Positions 52,913 through 63,583 of a stretch of DNA of 64,000 nucleotides are shown piece after piece; within the stretch, counting starts at the first letter, position 1, and every line of letters starts with the position of its first letter. The notes under the pieces were generated by a model. It did no database searches. It saw nothing but the letters and a program-made list of their open reading frames with translations, and was not told the origin of the DNA. Both the position numbers and the translations under genes were made by a program. Origin of the DNA: Acanthosepion lycidas (taxonomy: Eukaryota > Mollusca > Cephalopoda > Sepiida > Sepiidae); assembly GCA_963932145.1 (NCBI GenBank), contig OZ010571.1:109654005-109718004 (forward strand), in the 5' to 3' direction.

Positions 52913-53402
52913 ACTATGGTAAGCAATGAAACAATGGAAAACAGACAAAAGCAGAGAAAGGAAAGAAACAAAACAGAAAAGAGAGACATCTACCTAGGCA
53001 ATAACCCAAAGTGCTTAATGCCTATTGCAAATAGGCCAAGACAGAGCAGTAAAACTAACCAACAAACCACAAAGAAATCAGGTTCAAATCTCTGCCCAGA
53101 TTTTCTCACAACATAATTGTCAAGTGATAAGTACTCTATAATCTGACTATCATCTTTCAAGAAATTGCATAGTGATTTGGACTTGGTTTCTTTGTGTTGC
53201 ATTGGTTAGGGCTACTGCTCTGTCTATTTGCAGTAGGCATTGCGTACTTTGAATTATTGCCTAAGTAGGTGTCTGTCTCTTTTTGGTTTCTTTTCCTTTT
53301 GTAATTTTTTTGTTTGTTCTTGGTCACTTCCTTCTTCTGTCATTTATGTTTGTAGAGTTGTACTTAAAGGTTTTAACAATGACTTGGTTTTCCTCTCTCT
53401 CT

Positions 53403-53441
<39 letters not shown>

Positions 53442-53850
53442 TTTTGTTTTTACACAAGATTTTATGATGAAATGGATGGTGTATGTTTTAAATTTAGTCA
53501 TTTTATTTTTAATTTTATTCATATTTAATAGACATTAAAAAAATAAGAGTTTCAGTATAAATGTTGTATCATTTTCATAGAGTATTACGTATATTTTTTT
53601 AAATTTTCACTTCACAAATTCTCCATTGTTGAGTTAAAAGCATTTGTTAATAGAGACATCTGTCTCATTCTCCCTGCAATATTTAATCACATTTTCTAAC
53701 TTACTGCCAAATTTCAATGATTTAGATTATTTTCTGATGTTCTTACATAATGTGTCTTCTTTATTTCATATACTTTTTCAAATAAATATATTATTTGTTT
53801 CTTTTTTGGTTACTTTCTTCTAGTAGTACACACCATCATCACAGGAAGAT
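52912..53850. other. AT-rich stretch with (TA)n at 53404-53438
   Basis: 52980-53060 and 53150-53270 contain short inverted stretches around aacccaaagtgcttaatgcc and gcctattgcaaataggc. Not assignable to a gene. Confidence 0.4.
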
Positions 53851-53897
53851 GGGACAGCGTACCACCCTAGCAGGATGATAGGGTGGCATGCTGTCCC
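53851..53897. other. 47-nt hairpin
   Basis: GGGACAGCGTACCACCCTA, a nine-base loop, then TAGGGTGGCATGCTGTCCC. 17 of 19 positions pair by Watson-Crick, with one G-T. Just downstream the cag(c)aggatgat text recurs about every 30 bases, three times. Confidence 0.8.
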
Positions 53898-54589
53898 AGC
53901 AGAATGATTGTAAAGCATACTCATCCAACAGGATGATACTTGACTGTAATTACTCTGCCAGAGTTTAGTATAACATAAAAGTTGAACAGGGTGTTAGTAG
54001 AACACACTAATTTAACAAGATATAATGAGAACATAGAAAACAAGCAGTATGTTAAGTAGAACATGGCAGTCCAGTATGATGTTAGGACTGAAGAATCTTT
54101 TTAGAGATGGAATGGAAAATTTGGAATATATATAGAGGAACAAAGTTGGGCTGGGAGTAGACAGACAATAAAATCTCATTGGACTCGTATTTGTTGAGCA
54201 CATGAAAATAGGAAGGAAAGTGAAAATGAAAGTAGAAGAAAACAAATTGTAAAAGCCAGAAAGTGCATACACCTGAACAAATCCCAAAAATGTCTAATTT
54301 AAAACCTGTTTTAAAAATAACATCAATGAAGACAATAGTTGAAAATCTATAAAGAATGTTGTAAATGTCTTATCTTAGAATTCGAAAATATACTTGTCCT
54401 TTAACTACTGTTGTTTTTTTTATACAGTTATAGTTTATCAATCTTATGAATCAATAAGTACAGGCTGGAGAAGTATGCTGTTGATTGTAAAGAGAAACAT
54501 TTATTTTTCTATTACAGCCATTGAAACTTCATCTATGGATGCTTTTGGCAAGATTCTTGCCCTCAGTCATTTTAATAAATTCTAACACC

Positions 54590-54905
54590 TCTGCCACATT
54601 CCTTTAGGACATCAGCAATCATGGTTCTTCATAACATCCTATTACATGTGGCTCTTAACAGTTTTTCTCCCTTTGCTAAGGCTCCCACCCCATGTTCCAC
54701 TACCCATTCACACAAGCTTGTCAGGTAAATAGCTTGTTGCTTTCCACTCACTTGCCCTCAATACACCCATGAGGGCTAAGTTTTCTATGCCCTCATTCCT
54801 CATTACATGTCAAGGAAATTCAGCCATCTTTTCCTGATTCTGAATAGAAGTGTTCTTTCCATTGCCATATTCTTTAAGACATGTTGCTTATTTGCTCCAT
54901 CCATA
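54590..54905 (-). pseudogene. LINE ORF2 3' fragment, antisense
   Basis: gcaatcatggttcttcataa, tgtggctcttaacagttttt, ctccctttgctaaggctccc, caaggaaattcagccatctt match 22020-22330. It joins the mariner fragment at about 54905. Confidence 0.65.
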
Positions 54906-54911
54906 GAATTG

Positions 54912-55414
54912 TCAGTATTTTTCTGCAGAAAGAAGTTGACATTTACACCTATTATATGATTGGTAGAAAAGGTCCTTATTCAAGACCAGGTTCATAGTAG
55001 AAATTTCAATACCCATTTCCCATGCCAAAGCCAGCATCCCCATATCTAGGTCTTCCTCCATCACTTTTTCCTGCAGTTGTTTGATGAATCCTCGTGTATG
55101 GAGGCAATCAGGACATCTGCTGTGTTCTTTCCTACAAGCCATGGAGTTGTAGTCTCCATTGTAGCTCTCCATGTCTTATTGTTATCATGGCATTGAGAAG
55201 CTGTCATGACTGTGGCATTTTTATGCCCGGCACAAAATCCTCATAATCTAGGCCACCCCTTTCCAATATTCAGGTGGTTTCCATGTCAGTTGACTTTGAC
55301 AATCTCTAAAACTGTAGTGATTAGGTATCACAATGGTGTTCACAGTTTACAGATACTCCAAACCAATTGGGGAAAAAAAAAAATTAGACTGTCAAATTTA
55401 GCCCAAACACCCTG
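54912..55414 (-). pseudogene. Mariner-type element, 5' half
   Basis: Minus orientation. The terminus CAGGGTGTTTGGGCTAAATT begins at 55414 with TA outside (55415-55416). A 5' region follows, then a frame reading GFIKQLQEKVMEEDLDMGML, ALAWEMGIEISTMNLVLNKD, LFYQSYNRCKCQLLSAEKY. This is the second helix-turn-helix of a mariner transposase (compare the MRxLA, S.STV..VL, DLxYxSYxxxxxQLL pattern). The catalytic half is missing, replaced by LINE sequence. Confidence 0.7.
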
Positions 55415-55555
55415 TATATGTGCGGGTTATCTGGCTTGGCTTTGCCAAAATGCCTGTATGTCGGCCCACTTGAAGTCTATAAAAAGACTATGATATTTTC
55501 TCTCGTCCTCTTTTTAGTCGTTTTTGCTTCCAGATGTAGTTGGATGTTTTTATTA

Positions 55556-55975
55556 TTTTACAGTAAGGTTCACCCTGTACAAGGCCTGGAGTAGAGGGTG
55601 ATGATAAGGAGTAGTTTATATGGAATGAGCGGAAGATAATAGTTGACTCCAAACTTGAACAGGTTAACATTGTAGTGATCGGGGAAACATCCTCTAAACA
55701 GTCTGTACCATAGGGCAGTAGTTTATAGAAAGAAACTGAGTGGAACTTGCTTATTGCCAACAGAATATGAAGAGAAGGTGGGTGGGTGGCTTGCTACTAT
55801 GTAAGTGGCATAGTGGGTCGTAAAGGTAAAGGTCAGACCTGGTGGAACCAGGAAATACAGTTTGTCCAAGCACTTTCCATAGTAGTAGCAATAGAGCAGT
55901 AAGAGGCTTGCCACATCCTGCCTTTGAGAGAGAGAAAGAGAGATTGAGGATAAGGAACATTGCCATAGAGGCTTG
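55556..55975 (-). pseudogene. LINE reverse transcriptase C-terminus, antisense
   Basis: Minus frame MASLLLLYCYYYGKCLDKLY, FLVPPGLTFTFTTHYATYIV then GNKQVPLSFFL, TTALWY matches the classic jockey/CR1 tail (VASLxLxYRYYxGKCSxEL, LVPP, FFPRTxxLWN). Confidence 0.8.
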
Positions 55976-57714
55976 TTTGCTTCCTTGTTCCTCTGTTGAT
56001 ATTTAACTCACATACACAAACACTCTTCTAACAAGTTTTAATGTTTTTCCTTTCATTACAGTTGTGTACACATGTAATTCCTTTTGTTAATAACATGCAT
56101 TATCACTTGTTTTATATTCATTAATTCATATAATTTATTTTTTACTTTGACTCACATTGAGTTTGACAACATTTTTTGCAGGCCATAAATATTTACTATA
56201 CAATGTACCCACACTCATATCCAAAGTGGTGATACCCGCAACATAATGGTGAATATTTTTATCCAAACATAGTATCCTGTAACATATTCATGGTGAGAGC
56301 AAGATTGCTGACTTCTTTTTCATAGTCCAATATTTGCTAACATTATTTAAAAATAAACAGCCTTTACCTTTTTCCATCAGATTTTCTGGTTTTGGTTTTC
56401 ACATCTTTCTATATAGATCTTTAAAACTGAATCTTGTCTTTTTCCCACCCACAAAAGCAAAAATATTTCTATTTCTCTTTTGTTTTGACATTTTTATTTT
56501 AAATAAATAATTATTATAAATAACGAGTTTTTTTTTGTTTTTTTTTCCATCAATTATTTGAAGTGAGTGTCATGATATATTATTTTTCTTGAGTGAGTCT
56601 ATGAACAAACCATTACTGATTCACATTTCTTACTATGGAAATAAAACTATAGACTTGTGGTATTTAGTGTCTATTTAAATATACATGATTTGCTAGAAAG
56701 TGATATACATGAATTAACTTTCTTTTGTTATTTAAATAAGGATTTTTCCTTTTTATATCAATTCTGTTTTGAAAAGATTCATCAATCAACTGAGGCAAAA
56801 AAAACATGTTAATTTAATCTTCATAATTATTAATTATATTCATACTAATTTTGATTTACAGGAAATTATAGAACATCAAGTGCAAATAAAATAAATTCTA
56901 ATTGCCTCAGAACTCCACTAATTCTTTTAAAAATAGAAAATATCTAATTACATTAAATCAAAAATATCTTATTCAGTAGCTTATATAAAATTCTGCTTAT
57001 CTTTTTTTTTTTTTGTTCATGAAAAATATATTAATTAATATAAATTGTTATGTCTTAATTGTTGCATGTTCCAAGTTTTTAGTTACTACACCCAGACAGA
57101 AGCGAGAACAATGACCATAAATACTTTGAAGGTATGGGTGTTCAAAAGATTTAAGAATATATAGTTTAAATTTTTCCTTAATCCTAATTCTATTAAGGTT
57201 ATATTTCACATAATTGTGTTTAGAAAGCATTTTAATAACCTCAAGGTATATCATATTTCAAGTTATATTTTCAAGTAAAATTCTCAAATCAGGTTTTCAA
57301 ATTGTATTTTCAGATAGGTTTAAAATTAATTTTATAAATTATATTTTTAATTACATTTTCAAATTATAGATTTAAATTTTATATTTGAATGACAGTGTTA
57401 TGTTTCCTGTTCAATTTATTTAAAAATATCTTATTTGATTTATTAAAAAATTCTGTCCAGTTCTTACTTCTTGTAAAAAATCAGATGGGGTAGGGTACTA
57501 ATATGTATAAAAGTTCTGTAATCGTGAGAAGTTATTAATGCTTATCTTGTTAGAATTAACTTGTCAACTTCTGGCCACCTTTTCTGGCTTTTATCATCAC
57601 TTTGCTTTTCTTATTTGTTTGCAACATTATCATTCTTGTATTATATTTCCAATGGACACTAGGAATCTACATTATTTAATCTCAATCCAATCATAAATAA
57701 AGGAGTGGATGTGC
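55976..57714. other. AT-rich non-coding stretch
   Basis: No gene recognised. 57255-57410 has several decayed short repeats of attttcaaattatattt type. T runs at 56526 and 57003. Confidence 0.4.
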
Positions 57715-57815
57715 AGTTGATGTAGCAGATAATGGCTCAGAATTGTTAATCAGAGAGCAGAGTTCCAATTCCAGTTCAGTTTGTTATATTCACTTATGTG
57801 CAGATACCAAGTCAT
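57715..57815 (+). mobile_element. SINE family A, 5' part
   Basis: gatgtagcagataatggctc, agagagcagagttccaattc, ttatattcacttatgtgcag matches 27001-27090. Confidence 0.6.
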
Positions 57816-58107
57816 TCTTTACTCCATTTAACAAAATGAAGGTCACTTTTGAAATCAACTACCAATTTGACTTACTGATCAGATTTAATATCAAAACAAG
57901 AGTAAATGGTTGTCATCAGTATAGATACCAAGCTGAGAGTTGTTTACCATCAGAAAAGTCATTAATGAAAATTTGGAAATATTTTTAGAATATACCAAAT
58001 TCCAACAATACATAAAAACTTTTAGGCCTAAAAGCAGTAATTATTCTTTAATTTTCTTTAAAATCTTAGCTTCTGTGTATTCTTTATTCTATCTTGGTCT
58101 AAACTTA

Positions 58108-58208
58108 TTAGGTTGGTGCAAAAATAATGACGTAATAATGTCGTTTTTTGACGTTGAAAAATACGTCAAAAAACGACATTATTTGTCATTATTTTTGCAC
58201 CAACCTAA
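58108..58208. mobile_element. Palindromic mariner MITE, copy 4
   Basis: 101 bp with TA flanks. The right arm lacks the ACG of ATTACGTCATT, a 3-base deletion that unbalances the hairpin. Confidence 0.95.
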
Positions 58209-58917
58209 TACTTCAACAGATTTATATATTACTCTATTAATTCTGAGGAAAAGTTTCGTTTTAGAAGATGTAGAGTTAAGCAACATTTTAGTACTTTTTA
58301 TTTTAAATCTATTTGTTTTGAAGGTCATTTTTTTCAGTGAGATCATTGCTTTTTCTTTTAAATCCATACTTTCCACCCCCTTTTGTTTTTATTTCTTTGA
58401 TTCCTTTTATCGCTTTTCTATCTCATCCTATGCTTTTCTTTCCTTTTTTTCTTATCTTGTTTCCTTTCGTTACTAAAGCTTTTGTCTTTTATAAATCATG
58501 AACAGTCATTTACAAAATTTTTAGTTGAATTATTCTCATTTTTTTAAAAATCTGTTTTATTTTTTTTTTAGCAATCTTTTACTATTTATTCCATTATCAT
58601 TTTCTTTCCTACAATATGAACTTGGGATCAGGTAAGGCATTTTTTTCACTGCTATTGAAAACGGGTAACTCATCCAGTAAAAGTTGCATCATTCATGGAA
58701 AGGAGAATATCAATGGAAAGTACTTTGCCCATGCCTATTGAAATACCATGAAAGACAAGATGTTAGACCCTAACAACCAAGGTCAAAATACAACCTCATC
58801 CATCAAAGGCTGAACCTAACCTATAGCCTATATTCATCTTTTTTTTTCTTCTACATTTTCTCATTTATTTTTGTTACTTTCACCTTTCTTTTTTCTTCCT
58901 TTCCTTCCTTCTCTTAC
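58209..58917. other. AT/pyrimidine-rich non-coding stretch
   Basis: Long T- and CT-rich runs between two MITEs. The plus frame of 178 residues overlapping copy 4 (57940-58476) reads through the MITE and shows no protein family. Confidence 0.5.
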
Positions 58918-58919
58918 TA

Positions 58920-59023
58920 TTAGGTTGGTGCAAAAATAATGATGTAATAATGTCGTTTTTTTGACGTTAAAAAATACGTCAAAAAAACGACATTATTACG
59001 TCATTATTTTTGCACCAACCTAA
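58920..59023. mobile_element. Palindromic mariner MITE, copy 5
   Basis: 104 bp with TA flanks (58918-58919; 59024-59025). The two arms differ at about one base, the best hairpin of the family here. Confidence 0.95.
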
Positions 59024-59150
59024 TATCTTCCTCGCCATCTTCCTTCCCTTACTATCTTCCTCGCCATCTTCCTTTCCTTTATTTCCTTACTTTTTCCTTT
59101 CCTATTTATTGTTTGCCTTTTCTTTTATGATTTTTTTCATCAAAATCTAC

Positions 59151-59178
59151 AAAAAAAAAAAAAAAAAAAAAAAAAGAA

Positions 59179-59205
<27 letters not shown>
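59151..59205. repeat. A-rich simple sequence
   Basis: Long A run interrupted by single G residues. Confidence 0.95.
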
Positions 59206-59210
<5 letters not shown>

Positions 59211-59830
59211 GGGAATCATTTCTCAAGGCAGATTCATGTCATATGAAAATTTCTTCTCGGTACAGAGAATAACTTAATTATTTATCCAATAAATGTACAA
59301 AACATGTGTAGAAAATAATAAAAGAAAAAAATTCCCTATGAAGTGGTGGCATCATAACTGTACTTAATAAAATAAAATAGAATAATAAAAAATAAAAAAA
59401 ACAGCAAATCAATAAAGATGACTATTTTTTCTATATTTATTTTTTCTTTTTAAATATTTTTCACATTGATTTAATTTTTTTTTTTTTTGTTAATTTTCTG
59501 AATAGACACTGATTAAAGGGATGATTTTTGAGGTTGAGCAGCAACACATGTGCATGGCTTACCACAGATTGCAATCAAGGCAACAGCCATGTGAATGGTG
59601 TTGGCTGGTGGGATCAGTGCGGTTTGATTGTTTAAAGGATTTTAATGTGAGTCACATTTGATCTGCTGATTTTATTCTGAGAAAAGGGACAGATATTTAA
59701 CCACCCACCCTCTATCTCCAGAGGAACACAACGATACTGACACGGACGTAATAAAAGAAAAATAGTGAAGAAAAAAAAAGTTTCCTGTGTACAGTAAAGT
59801 TTATGGTGCAATATCATACATAAAATGAAA
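59206..59830. other. AT-rich non-coding stretch
   Basis: A less AT-rich patch at 59520-59640 shows no supported frame. Confidence 0.4.
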
Positions 59831-59839
59831 GCATCCTAA

Positions 59840-60157
59840 AAGTTTGTTGGTTTGTTTGTTTAGTGGCACATCAATTCCTTATGAGTCATTTATTGCCAAA
59901 ATTTAATTTTCTTGGGAGCATTAATTTCTTTACAAAAATGTATTGCTGGTATTTTTATTATAAAAATGTTTATACTTTCATAATGTTTTGACCCCAGTTT
60001 AGGGGCTAACTATTTGTCCATAGCTAGGACTCTAATAGGTGCTGCCACCCTGGATCAAGGTGGACCTGAGAACACTAATTAAGAGGTGCTTCCATGCTCC
60101 TCAAAACCTCCAAATCAGAGGTCTTGCCACTGGATGTAGTTTGTCATACCCAGGATG
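59840..60157 (-). mobile_element. SINE-like element D, unexpanded copy
   Basis: Possible target duplication GCATCCTAA (59831-59839) and GCATCATAA (60158-60166). Same order as 26442-26729. On the plus strand it runs from the inverted tail (ttggtttgtttgtttagtgg) through aatgttttgaccccagttta to ggatgtagtttgtcataccc. Both minisatellite progenitor sites are single here. Confidence 0.75.
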
Positions 60158-60567
60158 GCATCATAATAATGCATGTATATATGTGCAGTGTCTAACAGAA
60201 CAGGCCACCTCAGCCACAAATGTGGACACAGAAACCCCCATCTACCAATATGATACCCAGCCAGATTTTATCATGCAGAATTTGTGACAGTATGTACATC
60301 AGCCAATGGACTCACTTTGCACTATAAAAGTAAAAATTCAAATATTCAGATTGTTGCCAGAAGACTTGTCTGTGCTCTATCTGGAATGGCTCAAGTCATT
60401 TGCAGATTTGGGGAGCAATTTAAGATATTAACAACATAAAAATCATCCCTTGAATATTTGTTTTGAGAGTTAGGAGTCTTAGAGGCGTTCTTACTTAGTC
60501 ATGAGTTAACTTTCACCATGTATGTATGTATATGGGGAAATGTCTATAACACAAACCTACGAAGTAG

Positions 60568-60762
60568 TTTAAAGATAACTTGAAGGATAATCTGAATACA
60601 TTGCGCACGTGTATTGTTTGCAACAAGGTTTGCAGATCATTATCTGAACTGAAAAGGCACATGGTAGTACACAGGAGATTTGTAGGCCATGAGGATCCAA
60701 TCAAGTGCATCAAAGATACAGAGTTTATGTCATATATGCTGGTCTCAAGTGTCATTTAGGGG
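60568..60762 (+). pseudogene. C2H2 zinc-finger fragment, LINE-like
   Basis: An open stretch reads KDNLKDNLNTLRT, CIVCNKVCRSLSELKRHMVV, HRRFVGHEDPIKC and stops at TAG (60760-60762). Cys610/Cys-x2-Cys, 12 residues, His-x3-His is a complete C2H2 finger. The CRSLxxLKxHxxxH form is common at the C-terminus of LINE ORF2 proteins, as at 18760 (CIHCNQDCH). No RT text is found upstream, so a host exon is not excluded. Confidence 0.5.
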
Positions 60763-60956
60763 CCATGGATGCCAAAATGTGACAGAAGCTATTACGAAGG
60801 GTGAGGACGTGGCTCTCATCTGAAAACAAAAGTAGCATTCCCCATGTATGTATATCCATGAGAGAAAAATAGCATGAAATGCAGAGTGTAAAAAGTGATA
60901 TATATTGTTAAATCGAAGGTCATCTGGTACTATGTTATTTTCTTTTTTTAAACAGG

Positions 60957-61275
60957 TGTTCACCCAATATAAGGCCTATGAACCTCTCAGAGTAGAGGGT
61001 TACTGAATTAGGTTGTTGAAAGTAGATAACAGTTGACCTGACATTTTAAGAGGTTGAGATTGTAGTGATTGGGGAAATATCCTCTCAAGAGTTTGTTCCA
61101 CAAAGTAGTGGCTCTTGAGAAGATGTCTGAAAAGAACTTCCTCTTTACCAATAGAGTACAAAAGGATTGATTCAATCTTGTATATTTGGCATGGTGGGTT
61201 TTAGCTGTATATGTCTGAACTGGTGAAACTCAGGAATGAAATAGTACTGGAGCAGCAAAAGGAAAACAATATTTC
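60957..61275 (-). pseudogene. LINE C-terminus, antisense
   Basis: gttcacccaatataaggcct, agtagagggttactgaatta, attggggaaatatcctctca, tggcatggtgggttttagct, actggtgaaactcagg run parallel to 55571-55860. Confidence 0.7.
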
Positions 61276-61661
61276 ACCTGTGGAAAATAATTCATCATTC
61301 ACAAGCCTGCTTAAAGGCCTTTGAATATCAAGGTTGTAAAATAAAGATTGTACAGCTCCAGCTCAAATATAACAGTAATACTTTATTTTTGAACTGGTGT
61401 TATCGTTAAATTAAAGTTCATCTAGTAGTGTGTTATTTGCTACAATCACTTTATTCATATCTTTGCACATGCAATGCTTACTATGAATAAAATAAATCAG
61501 AGCTATATTTTCTTTCTGTAGCACAATATGAACCCAATCCAAGAAAATTATGAAGGTTATTCTGATTATTATGCATTAAATTTAAAATATAGTTTTTTGT
61601 AGATTTACTATATAAAAGGTCACAAGCTACCTTCTCTAAGTAATTACTGACAGCACTCGTC

Positions 61662-61694
<33 letters not shown>

Positions 61695-61799
61695 TACATA
61701 CACACTAGAATTCATTAAATACAAGAATTGAGAGCCACTCAAGGCAACATCCAAAGTTACTGTTAAAATGCTAACAATGAATAAGGTGTGTGATATTAA
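61276..61799. other. AT-rich stretch with (TA)n at 61662-61690
   Basis: Nothing else recognised. Confidence 0.4.
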
Positions 61800-62030
61800 T
61801 GAAAGTTGAAGTGAAGATTATAAGGATAACAAGGTTAGATAATTGATCCTTGACTTGAAGGGATTAAGATTGTAGTGTTCAGAGAAGGATCCACTTGGGA
61901 ATCTGTTCCATAAAGTAGCAGTTCTTTTTCTGTATGAGTGGAACGTTCTTCTTAAATTTTAAACATGGAAAAAATGAGGTGGTTTCAACTCTGTGAAAAT
62001 AGCATGGTGTGTCCTAACTGTAAATATATA
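61800..62030 (-). pseudogene. LINE C-terminus, antisense, decayed
   Basis: aagattgtagtgttcagaga, ccacttgggaatctgttcca, tagcatggtgtgtcctaact follows 60957-61275 at lower identity. Confidence 0.55.
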
Positions 62031-62329
62031 GATTATGTATAAACTAAACCAATGTCTACCAGAATGACTTTCATCTTAACCAGACCTGTATCTGCCTATC
62101 TATTAATTAAATGATATTTTTTCTTACAATTTATATTCAATATAAGTTCTCAACTAGGCATTTGTGCAGCTGACACTATCATTTATTCCTGCCTTAGTAG
62201 CAAATCCATTAGATCCAACAAGTAAACCAGGCAACTACTCTTTAAAAAGAACCTCCAATCAGTGGTTAAATGGGGGCAAGAAATAGTTGTAAATTTCAAT
62301 CCCTCCAAAACAACTTTCATTTAATCACC

Positions 62330-63045
62330 ACAGAGACATTTTTTGTCTAACATCAGGATGGCTGATGCTAAACTTCACAAAAGCAACTTTCTTGTCTTCA
62401 TGTTTTCCACTGACATGAAATGGAGTGACTATATCAAGTCAACTGCTAAGTCTGCTGCAACGAAGATTTGTTCGATGTGTCATGTCAAAAAATATTTCTC
62501 TTCAGAATCCATCTTGCACATGTATAAATCTACCATTTGTCTGTGCATTTAATATTGCTGCCATAACTGGCCTGGTAGCTTCTTTGTATCTCATGATTCT
62601 TGACAAAATCCAGAGAAGAGTCTGCAATACAGTCGATGCTTACCAGTCATCTTGTCATCAGTCACTTTCTCACCAATATGATATGGCTTCCCTCTTGCTG
62701 TTCTACAAATATCTTCATAGTAACTGTTTGGATAAGCTTTTTTTTCTGGTGCATGAATTTAAGCAAGCTACTAGATTGGCACCTAGATCTCACCAGTTTA
62801 CTGTTGAACTAGCTAGATGTAACTGCCATTATGATTCTCACAGTTTTCTCTGACACTTCCCAGAAAAATACAATCTTCAGAAATTTAAATGCAAGGTCAA
62901 TTGCCATCTTCTGTCTTCTTGAAGCCTGTTCCTTTTTATCCCTTTCCTTAATCCTTCTCATTTTCAATCTTCTCCTTCACTCCCTGTAACACCCTGTGTT
63001 CTAGTGATATTGTCATTTTGGTTGGGGTGAAATGATTAAAAAACC
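62330..63045 (+). pseudogene. LINE reverse transcriptase C-terminus and 3' UTR, sense
   Basis: Sense counterpart of the antisense pieces. FLVFMFSTDMKWSDYIKSTA, KSAATKICSMCHVKKYFSSE, SILHMYKSTI is the post-palm region. Then, after shifts, LDKIQRRVCNTVDAYQ, SHQYDMASLLLFYKYLHSNC, LDKLFFLVHEFKQATRLAPR and FPEKYNLQKFKCKVNCHLLS, stop. The order matches jockey/CR1-type ORF2 ends (TSDLKW...YIxSxAKSA; LYxYKSTIRPxMEYC; RRxVASLxLxYRY; F...YNLQxFKxxVNxHL). The 3' UTR is tccctgtaacaccctgtgtt, ggttggggtgaaatgattaa. At least three frame breaks. Confidence 0.85.
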
Positions 63046-63119
63046 CAAGAAAGGTTGGTGCATCATTAAATTAACCAACTTAACCATACCATCACTCTAA
63101 TATATATTACATAGACACA

Positions 63120-63500
63120 CAGTTAAAAAATTTGAGGCCACTCCTGCTAATTTTATTTTTAAATTGGCCCCAAAAGTAGTTGTTTTGTACTTTAAATAAG
63201 AGAATTATTATCCATGGTTAAAAAAATAAAGTGAGACTTGTTTTTATTAGAAATTTTATTATGGCAAAAAGAAAAGCATTTAATGATTAAACTTTGCTCT
63301 TGTCAAAATATCCTGCTAATGCCTTGATTACTGCAGCACAAATTTCTGCCATTCATTATAAATGTTTCCCAAAGTATAAGTATGATAATTGATACCATTC
63401 TTTTTTCAATGACTAAGAGCTCATTTTCATTTTTTTTTTTCACTCTTCTGTCAAGTTCATACCATGCTAATTCTAGGGGTGGCTTCAAACTTTTGAACTG
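63120..63500 (-). mobile_element. Internally deleted Tc1-like element
   Basis: Termini CAGTTAAAAAATTTGAGGCC (left) and CAGTTCAAAAGTTTGAAGCC (right, inverted) match over about 28 bases with few differences; TA follows the right end (63501-63502). On the minus strand the right terminus is joined directly to a transposase C-terminus: ELAWYELDRRVKKKNENELL, then in another frame AEICAAVIKALAGYFDKSKV, stop, the usual Tc1 ending. About 1.2 kb of interior is gone. Confidence 0.85.
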
Positions 63501-63502
63501 TA

Positions 63503-63578
<76 letters not shown>
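63503..63578. repeat. (GT)n(TA)n microsatellite
   Basis: A short GT run then about 33 TA units, the longest uninterrupted TA tract in the window. Confidence 0.98.

Positions 63579-63583
<5 letters not shown>

Noticed and set aside
57940-58476. 178-residue plus frame, the longest in the window
   Set aside because: It runs through a MITE insertion and T-rich flanks and gives a hydrophobic, low-complexity peptide. It is not conserved around the other MITE copies.
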